Below, piece by piece: positions 58,212-64,000 of a DNA stretch of 64,000 nt. The stretch is from Alteromonas abrolhosensis (GTDB lineage Bacteria; Pseudomonadota; Gammaproteobacteria; Enterobacterales; Alteromonadaceae), in the NCBI RefSeq assembly GCF_001953635.1, contig NZ_MEJH01000009.1:168002-232001 (forward strand), read 5' to 3'. Below the pieces are notes generated by a model. It searched no databases and was not told the DNA's origin. It worked only from the letters and a program-made list of their open reading frames with translations. Each line of letters begins with the position of its first letter. Position 1 is the stretch's first letter. The position numbers and the translations under genes are program-made.

Positions 58212-58991
58212 ATGGTAACGTTTAAAGACCAGCTCTACGCATGGAGAGGCGTGATATTCGCGCTTTTCCTGCGTGAGCTTCAAAGTAAATTTAACGATAA
58301 ATTTGGCTTAGGCTGGGCATTTTTAGAGCCCTTTGCATTTATCTTCGCCCTGTCATACCTGCGTGGACTGATCAGTGGCGATGATATCCATTCTATTCCT
58401 CTCTTTCTTTTTATGATGATCGGAATGGTCGGCCTGCAGTCTTTAACTACATGCCTACAGTCAGTTTCAACTTCTGTGCGAAGAAATAAGCCGCTCTATG
58501 CGTTTAGGCAGGTTCAACCTATTTCAGCGATACTCACAGCGGGCTTCCTCGAGTTTTCAGTCAAAGTAGTGGTTGTCGCATTGCTATGTCTCGCGCTTTA
58601 CCTTATGGGCGAGACCTTTACGGTAAATGACCCGTTGCTGCTGATATCTCTGTTTCTTCTTTTATGGGTATTTTCAATATCCATTGGGATGATTTTTGCT
58701 ATTGCTGCTGCATTCGTGCCGGAAGTAGATAAGATAAAATCAATGCTTACCCGCCCACTAATGTTTATTTCATGCGTTTTTTTCAGCCTTCAAGACTTAC
58801 CCGAAGAATATTGGCCGTACTTAACTTGGAACCCTCTTGTTCATTTCAATGAACTAGCTCGTTACGCTTGTTTCGAATCCTATGGTACTAATGGTGTTTC
58901 ATTGGGTTTTGTAATTGAGATTACCATTATTTTTCTCTTTCTAAGTCTTTCGATGTATCACATCACATGGAAGAAGGTGTTGTCACGATGA
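58212..58991 (+). CDS. kpsM: Capsule polysaccharide ABC transporter permease (KpsM-like)
   Basis: An ABC-2-type permease of 259 aa with about six membrane helices; it begins with a short cytoplasmic stretch FLRELQSKFNDKFGLGWAFLEP, the usual KpsM/Wzm start. It moves finished polysaccharide out of the cytoplasm using the KpsT ATPase. It starts 2 bp after the KpsD-like stop and overlaps kpsT by ATGA, which indicates strict coupling of the transporter subunits. Confidence 0.88.
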   Translation: MVTFKDQLYAWRGVIFALFLRELQSKFNDKFGLGWAFLEPFAFIFALSYLRGLISGDDIHSIPLFLFMMIGMVGLQSLTTCLQSVSTSVRRNKPLYAFRQVQPISAILTAGFLEFSVKVVVVALLCLALYLMGETFTVNDPLLLISLFLLLWVFSISIGMIFAIAAAFVPEVDKIKSMLTRPLMFISCVFFSLQDLPEEYWPYLTWNPLVHFNELARYACFESYGTNGVSLGFVIEITIIFLFLSLSMYHITWKKVLSR

Positions 58992-59662
58992 TAAGAATTG
59001 AGAATCTAACTAAGAGCTATCCCAGTAAAATGGGCCCTCAATATATTTTCAAAAATTTGAATTTTGATTTCCCAACGGAAAATAATGTCGCTATTTTAGG
59101 TAAAAACGGTGCAGGTAAATCCACCCTTTTCCGAATGCTAGCGAAAAGTGAATACCCTGACAAAGGACGTGTTTTAACAAACAAGTCCATGTCTTGGCCT
59201 GTAGCGCTTCAAACAGGTGTTCACCCACAAATGACGGGGCGCGAAAATACGCGATTCGTTGGCCGAATCAATAACGTTAAATCGCTACCTGAATACGAAG
59301 AGAGAGTGCAAGAGTTCGCCGAACTCGGGGCGCGTTTCGACCTTCCTGTTCGAACCTACTCTTCGGGTATGCGCGCCAAACTCGTGTTCGCGTGCTGTAT
59401 GAATATCAATTTTGATATTTACCTTATCGATGAAGCAACCTCGGTGGGCGATCCGCTATTTAGAAAAAAAGCACGTTTGTCGCTAAAACAAAAAAGTGAA
59501 CAAGCGGGCGTTATTATGGTTAGCCATGAACTCGACCAAATCCGCGAGTTCTGTACGTCTGCCGTTATCATAGATGAAGGCAAACTTACTTATTATCACG
59601 ATCTCGAAGAAGGCATCGACGTTTATACGCAGGATGCAGACAATAAGAAATCACTTAAATAG
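58988..59662 (+). CDS. kpsT: Capsule polysaccharide ABC transporter ATPase (KpsT-like)
   Basis: A 224-aa ABC ATPase. Walker A GKNGAGKST is at residues 38-46, the signature region is YSSGMRAKLVF, and Walker B is IYLIDEATSVGD, followed by the switch His in VMVSHELDQI. Length and the weak signature motif match KpsT/Wzt-type short ATPases without a carbohydrate-binding C-terminal domain, which implies a common export substrate rather than one needing end recognition. The ATG at 58988 overlaps the kpsM stop; a longer reading from 58967 is unlikely. Confidence 0.9.
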   Translation: MIRIENLTKSYPSKMGPQYIFKNLNFDFPTENNVAILGKNGAGKSTLFRMLAKSEYPDKGRVLTNKSMSWPVALQTGVHPQMTGRENTRFVGRINNVKSLPEYEERVQEFAELGARFDLPVRTYSSGMRAKLVFACCMNINFDIYLIDEATSVGDPLFRKKARLSLKQKSEQAGVIMVSHELDQIREFCTSAVIIDEGKLTYYHDLEEGIDVYTQDADNKKSLK

Positions 59663-59673
59663 GTTCAATAACA

Positions 59674-60792
59674 GTGGAAAAATCTCTTACACAGCTCAAT
59701 GCCCTTCTCAGCAAGCACAAAATGCTCTTGCTTGTACTTCCATGGGTACTTTACGCCGTATACCTTGTTCTATGGGCTGCGCCACAGTACGAAAGTAAAA
59801 GCCAACTTATTGTTAAATCAAGTGACGGCGGCAGCAGCTTCGACCCTTCATCCCTGCTTATGGCAGCCGGTGTTTCAGGCGCGTCAGGTGGTACAGAAAG
59901 TCAGCTTGTGGAAGCTTACATTCAATCTGCCGACATGATTAAGTATCTCGATAAAACCATAGGGCTTCGTGAGCACTACATGTCGGACAAAGCTGATATG
60001 TTTAGCGGTTTGTCGTCTTCACATAAGCAAGAAGACTTTTACCAGTTCTATCTAGACCATATTGACGTTAGCGTGGATTCGGCGTCTTCTGTCATTAGTT
60101 TGCGAACTCGCGCTTTCGACGCTGAATATGCGCAAATAATAAACCAAGCTATTGTTGATAAAGCGGAAGAATTTATTAATAACATCAATAACAACTTAGC
60201 GAAGTCAAAGCTTACTTTTGCTAAAGGTGAACATGAGATTGTTGAACAAAAGCTTCAACAAGCAAAAACTGAAATTTTAGCCTTTCAATCCAAATACAAC
60301 GTGCTCGACCCTACTGCTGAAGGTGCAGCGTTTCAGCAAATCGCTTTTTCATTAGAGGCAACCCTCGCCCAGAAAAAAGCTGAGCTGAGCACTATGTCGA
60401 CCATGATGTCTAACGTCGCCCCAGAAGTAATTAACATTAAGCGTGAAATAACTGCTCTACAAAAAGAAGTAGAAAAACAGAAGGAGCGAATTAGTACTGC
60501 TGAAGGAGAAAGTGAAGCACTGTCTGTAAGTGAGCTTATGGCGCAATACAGTAATCTTCAGGTTCAGCTTCAATTGGCCATCCAAGCGTACTCTTCATCG
60601 CTGATTACTTTAGAAAATGCGCGAGTAGAGGCATATCAAAAACTACAACATTTGGTAACAGTAGAATCGCCTACCCTTCCAGATGACAATGCTTACCCCA
60701 CCGTAATTTACAACCTTGTACTGTTTGGTGTTTCATTGCTGCTTATCTATGGAATAGTGCGAATTATAGTAGCTACTATCCGCGAGCTTTAG
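59674..60792 (+). CDS. kpsE: Inner-membrane capsule export/chain-length protein (KpsE/Wzz family)
   Basis: A 372-aa PCP-type protein: membrane helix at about 20-36 (LLLVLPWVLYAVYLVLWA), a long periplasmic coiled-coil domain (about 170-290, for example EIVEQKLQQAKTEILAFQ), and a second helix near residue 350. A Pro-containing segment (SPTLPDDNAYPT) precedes the second helix, as in the family. It links the KpsMT transporter to the KpsD pore. The GTG start at 59674 is 11 bp after kpsT. Confidence 0.85.
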   Translation: MEKSLTQLNALLSKHKMLLLVLPWVLYAVYLVLWAAPQYESKSQLIVKSSDGGSSFDPSSLLMAAGVSGASGGTESQLVEAYIQSADMIKYLDKTIGLREHYMSDKADMFSGLSSSHKQEDFYQFYLDHIDVSVDSASSVISLRTRAFDAEYAQIINQAIVDKAEEFINNINNNLAKSKLTFAKGEHEIVEQKLQQAKTEILAFQSKYNVLDPTAEGAAFQQIAFSLEATLAQKKAELSTMSTMMSNVAPEVINIKREITALQKEVEKQKERISTAEGESEALSVSELMAQYSNLQVQLQLAIQAYSSSLITLENARVEAYQKLQHLVTVESPTLPDDNAYPTVIYNLVLFGVSLLLIYGIVRIIVATIREL

Positions 60793-60822
60793 TGCTTCCA
60801 TCTCTTTAGCAAATCATTATTC

Positions 60823-60854
60823 AATCGGCTAAGTCGTACAAGACTTAGCCGATT
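60823..60854 (+). terminator. Perfect 13-bp hairpin after the export operon
   Basis: AATCGGCTAAGTC-GTACAA-GACTTAGCCGATT, a perfect stem 30 nt after the kpsE stop. It lacks a T-run, so it may terminate weakly or protect the 3' end. Confidence 0.6.
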
Positions 60855-61008
60855 GACACAGCTTTAATGAAGTTTGTCGCCCAAATCTTGTGTCTTTAAG
60901 CAAGCTCTAGTATAAGAAGCTATCCGCCTTACGGACTACTATCAAAGAGCCTATCCTATAAGTGCTCTACAATAACAACCATAAGCAATATGGAATTAAA
61001 ATATAATT

Positions 61009-62529
61009 ATGAAACCATCTAACGATACTAGCTTTTTCGGCCATCCAGGGGGCCTAAGAACGCTATTCTTTACAGAAATGTGGGAGCGCATGAGTTATTA
61101 CGGAATGCGCGCGCTACTCGTTCTTTTCATGACCGCGAGCTTACAGACACAAGGCTTAGGTTTTACTGTTGCAACCGCTGGCGCTATCTACGGCCTATAC
61201 ACAGGTGCGGTATATTTCCTAGGTTTACCGGGCGGCTGGTTAGCGGACCGCTTAATTGGTGGTAAGAACGCCGTATGGTACGGGGGTATTATTATCTTCG
61301 CAGGCCACGTGGTACTCGCCATAGATTTGCAAAACCTTTTCTTTGTTGGGCTTATCCTTGTTGCTTCAGGTACTGGCTTACTTAAACCTAACATTTCAGC
61401 AATGGTTGGACAGCAATATGGTGACGACGACGGCCGTCGTGACAGTGGTTATGCGCTGTATTACATGGGCATTAACATCGGTTCACTCATCGCCTACCTA
61501 GTCACCGGTTATTTACAGGAAAACTGGGGCTGGCACTATGCATTTGGTGCAGCTGCCATCGGTATGGCAATCGGCCTAATTCAATATTACTTCAGCAACC
61601 GTTCGTTATCGGCTGATTCTGTTGCTCCTGCAAATCCATATCAAGGTGCGGCTAAACAGCGCGCATGGATGGGCGTATGGGCAGTGATTGCACTTGCTGT
61701 TGTGGTAATTGTGCTTGCGCACATGGGCACTATCGTTATTGAGCCTGTAGCTCTTGCTCAACAAGTTGCCGTTGTATTTACCATTATTTTCTTCGCTTAC
61801 TTTGGTTTTATTTATTTCAAAGGTCAGCTAAGCGACAACGAGAAGAAGCGTATGTGGGCGTTGTTCTTAGTGTGTGTTGCTTCAGCGTGTTTCTGGTCTG
61901 GTTTCGAACAAGCTGGCTCTTCACTCAACTTATTCGCTCAGAACTACACCGACCGCGTACTTGAAAGCGGCTCGCTACTTACCTCTTGGTTTGGGATGGA
62001 CGCTATCCCAACAGTATGGTTCCAGCTTTCAAACTCGCTATTTATCATTATTTTGTCGCCTTTCTTCGCTGCCCTTTGGATTAACCTTGCGAAACGAATG
62101 ATCGACCCGTCGTACACAATTAAGTGTGCCATTGGTATCGTTATTATGGCGTCGGGCTTCTTGGTAATGTTTATGGCGTCTCAATATGCTGCACAAGGCC
62201 TTAAAGTTGCGCCTATGTGGCTTGTTACCACTTACTTCTTACACACTGTTGGTGAGCTGTGCCTGAGCCCTGTTGCACTCAGTGCAGTAAGTAAGCTATC
62301 GCCTAAGCGTTTCGCAGGGCAAATGATGGGGGTATTCGTACTGACTTACTCTATTGGTAACATCATCGCTGGCTTACTTTCAGGTAACTTCGACCCTGAG
62401 AACGTAGAGCAAATGCCAGACCTGTATCTTCAAATTGCCCTATTTAGCATTGCCATTGCTATCGTGATTGGTTTAATGAGCTTTAAATCTCGCTTCTGGG
62501 AAAAAGCAGGCATTGAACAAAAAGCGTAA
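61009..62529 (+). CDS. Proton-dependent oligopeptide transporter (POT/PTR family)
   Basis: A 506-aa secondary transporter with about 14 membrane helices that imports di- and tripeptides with protons. The POT signature ExxERxxYYG is present as EMWERMSYYGMRALL (about residues 23-37), and GGWLADRLIGGKNAVW and YYMGINIGSL follow. It resembles DtpA/DtpB. It sits between the export operon and galE but has no functional link to either that I can see; a terminator follows. Confidence 0.93.
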   Translation: MKPSNDTSFFGHPGGLRTLFFTEMWERMSYYGMRALLVLFMTASLQTQGLGFTVATAGAIYGLYTGAVYFLGLPGGWLADRLIGGKNAVWYGGIIIFAGHVVLAIDLQNLFFVGLILVASGTGLLKPNISAMVGQQYGDDDGRRDSGYALYYMGINIGSLIAYLVTGYLQENWGWHYAFGAAAIGMAIGLIQYYFSNRSLSADSVAPANPYQGAAKQRAWMGVWAVIALAVVVIVLAHMGTIVIEPVALAQQVAVVFTIIFFAYFGFIYFKGQLSDNEKKRMWALFLVCVASACFWSGFEQAGSSLNLFAQNYTDRVLESGSLLTSWFGMDAIPTVWFQLSNSLFIIILSPFFAALWINLAKRMIDPSYTIKCAIGIVIMASGFLVMFMASQYAAQGLKVAPMWLVTTYFLHTVGELCLSPVALSAVSKLSPKRFAGQMMGVFVLTYSIGNIIAGLLSGNFDPENVEQMPDLYLQIALFSIAIAIVIGLMSFKSRFWEKAGIEQKA

Positions 62530-62572
62530 TTTATTGTTAGCATGTTTTAAGTGCTGACCAATTACCCTACAA

Positions 62573-62606
62573 TAACCGCCGCAACGTAACGTTCCGGCGG
62601 TTTTTT
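62573..62606 (+). terminator. Intrinsic terminator of the POT transporter gene
   Basis: Stem AACCGCCG / CGGCGGTT with a 13-nt loop containing an internal AACGTAACGTT pairing, followed by TTTTTT. Confidence 0.9.
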
Positions 62607-62628
62607 ATTAAGGGCTTTTCATAAACCT

Positions 62629-62931
62629 ATGAAGTTTTATTTTTCTACAAGAGACATTCCTGCCTTACAAGGTCTTCCATTGACAGAGCGCGTTAAATTG
62701 CTCGACCAGGCCGCAAAGCGCCTTTCTGTGCCAGAGAAAACCTTACTGAATGTTCTAAAATTACTCGTCATTGTCCCCGTATTCGCACTTATTCTTCAAA
62801 CCGCGTCAAATTGGACCTCGTTACTGTGGGCTTTTGTGGTATTTTTAGTGTATCCATTGGTTATAAAACCTATTCAATATTCCATCTGCGCTAAATACAT
62901 TGCGCAACCGTCTAGCAAGGAGAATGCATGA
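62629..62931 (+). CDS. Small membrane protein of unknown function, coupled to galE
   Basis: A 100-aa protein with a soluble N-terminal part ([21 protein letters not shown]) and two adjacent membrane helices (about residues 42-60 and 64-82). It resembles small proteins of Alteromonadales of the DUF6170 type, a tentative assignment. It overlaps galE by ATGA, so the pair is coupled; a role linked to galE is possible but unsupported by sequence. Confidence 0.6.
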   Translation: MKFYFSTRDIPALQGLPLTERVKLLDQAAKRLSVPEKTLLNVLKLLVIVPVFALILQTASNWTSLLWAFVVFLVYPLVIKPIQYSICAKYIAQPSSKENA

Positions 62932-63776
62932 AGACCATCTTAGTCACTGGTGGTGCAGGCTATATAGGTAGTCACACAGTTTTACAGTTACTTGAACAAA
63001 ACTACGGAGTTGTAGTACTCGATAACCTTGCTAACGCAAGTGCTGAATCACTGCGTCGCGTAGAAGCCTTAACTGGCAAGTCGGTTACGTTTGTTCAAGG
63101 TGACATTCGCGATACCGCCGTGTTAGATGACATATTCAGCGAGCATAACATTTATGCCGTTATTCACTTTGCGGGCTTAAAAGCCGTTGGCGAGTCTGTG
63201 CAAAAGCCGCTTTCTTACTATGAAAATAATGTGTATGGCACACTAACGTTATGTAAAGCCATGCAAAAGCACAACGTAAAGAACATTGTGTTTAGTTCTT
63301 CTGCTACGGTTTACGGCGATCCTGCTTCACTACCCCTACGTGAAGATATGGCGACAGGCCACCCGACAAACCCTTACGGTATGTCGAAGCTTATGGTTGA
63401 ACATATGCTTAGTGATCTCTATGTGTCCGATAATGACTGGAACATTGTATTACTTCGCTACTTCAACCCGGTGGGCGCACACGAGTCTGGACAAATTGGT
63501 GAAGATCCGAACGGTATTCCGAACAACTTAATGCCTTATATCTCTCAGGTTGCCACCGGTAAGCTAGAGCAACTAAGCGTGTTTGGTGACGACTACGATA
63601 CAATTGATGGCACAGGTGTTCGAGACTATATCCATGTTGTCGATCTAGCCAACGGTCACTTGAAAGCACTTGATCGCTTGAACCTCAATATGGGCTTAGA
63701 TAAGTACAACCTTGGAACAGGTCAGGGCTATTCAGTAATCGAAATGATTAAAGTGACTAGTCCTGAAATAGGTTGA
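62928..63776 (+). pseudogene. galE: UDP-glucose 4-epimerase, interrupted by an IS3-family element
   Basis: GalE interconverts UDP-glucose and UDP-galactose. The NAD motif [10 protein letters not shown] is at residues 7-16, the active-site SSSATVYG and YGMSK (Tyr-x-x-x-Lys) are present, and [15 protein letters not shown] follows. After about codon 275, in the conserved stretch [16 protein letters not shown], the reading frame enters foreign DNA at 63754 and stops seven codons later (VTSPEIG), against about 338 codons normally. About 60 C-terminal residues are lost here, so the enzyme is probably inactive, although the remainder may resume beyond the insertion outside the window. Confidence 0.88.
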
Positions 63777-64000
63777 CACTTATTTCGGTTAAAACGCCCG
63801 ATGTATTTCATCGGGCGTTTTGTATTTAAGGGCCAGATGTGGCCTCCTACCATTATAGATAGCTACTGACTCTGCAACCATCTTTCTCGCTTCTTCTAAA
63901 TCTCTTGGCTTATGGAGTAAGTATTCATTTTTAAGAATACCGTTTATCCGCTCTGCAAGGGCGTTTTGATAGCAGTCGTAGCCATCTGTCATTGAGCACT
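63754..64000 (-). mobile_element. IS3-family insertion sequence, one end only
   Basis: The element end begins TGACTAGTCCTGAAATAGG at the point where galE homology is lost, and the adjoining DNA codes for an IS3 OrfB C-terminus on the minus strand. The TG terminus fits IS3-family ends. The other inverted repeat, OrfA and the target duplication lie outside the window, so group and length cannot be set. Confidence 0.85.
63789..64000 (-). CDS. IS3-family transposase OrfB, C-terminal fragment (continues beyond window)
   Basis: The rve-type integrase C-terminus: MTDGYDCYQNALAERINGIL, followed by YNGRRPHLALKYKTPDE and a stop at 63789. The E in ALAERINGILKNE is the third acidic residue of the DDE triad. 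The frame is open to the window edge at 64000 (upstream residues Cys-Ser), so the gene starts outside. The last codons form a stem (AAAACGCCCGATG / CATCGGGCGTTTT) that could act as a terminator within the gene's end. Confidence 0.9.
   Translation of the reverse strand, partial: CSMTDGYDCYQNALAERINGILKNEYLLHKPRDLEEARKMVAESVAIYNGRRPHLALKYKTPDEIHRAF

Overview
The window looks like a chromosomal segment of a marine gammaproteobacterium of the order Alteromonadales, most likely Alteromonas or a close relative. This is inferred from gene families and gene order (purL/mltF divergence; rpsB to accA super-cluster; yqcA-truC-yqcC, csrB, syd and queF neighbourhood; two DUF3192 proteins). No rRNA, tRNA or CRISPR array was seen. 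Nearly all of the sequence is ordinary core genome, with an accessory polysaccharide locus and an insertion sequence at the right end.

Layout. 1-10.5 kb: 3'-truncated purL (minus) divergent from mltF, a 51-aa very basic protein, tadA, a small PspB-like protein, a CPA2 antiporter, a diguanylate cyclase and tilS. 10.6-29.2 kb: one long minus-strand block read as rpsB-tsf, then pyrH-frr-uppS-cdsA-dxr-rseP-bamA-skp, then fabZ-lpxA-lpxB-rnhB-dnaE-accA. It joins translation, isoprenoid and phospholipid precursors, outer-membrane assembly, lipid A and replication. lpxD, which normally sits between skp and fabZ, is not there; a terminator and a separate promoter are found instead. 29.3-34 kb: map, glnD and dapD on the plus strand. 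34-44 kb: the yqcA-truC-yqcC / syd-queF neighbourhood, with DUF3549 and DUF3301 genes, hsp20, glgC, a GNAT acetyltransferase, a DUF3192 lipoprotein and a small coiled-coil protein between its halves. 44-51 kb: a second diguanylate cyclase, ppnN, a second DUF3192 protein, an HDOD-like protein, an isocitrate dehydrogenase and a ComEA-like exported protein. 51-64 kb: galU, two GT2 glycosyltransferases and wecA (minus), then a capsule-type export operon (lipoprotein, KpsD/Wza-like, KpsM, KpsT, KpsE/Wzz-like), a POT peptide transporter, a small membrane protein and galE, which is cut by an IS3-family element running off the window.

The most interesting element is non-coding: a roughly 635-nt minus-strand RNA (about 38052 to 37418) packed with some 45 GGA motifs, many in hairpin loops, ending in a strong intrinsic terminator. 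A GacA/UvrY-type palindrome and an IHF-like site lie upstream. It lies next to yqcC and on the yqcC side of syd, matching the E. coli csrB location, so I call it an unusually large CsrB-family RNA that sequesters CsrA. A classical CsrA target, glgC, lies about 1.1 kb away, and two GGDEF proteins are also in the window, so Csr control of glycogen and c-di-GMP is a coherent local theme, though this is inference.
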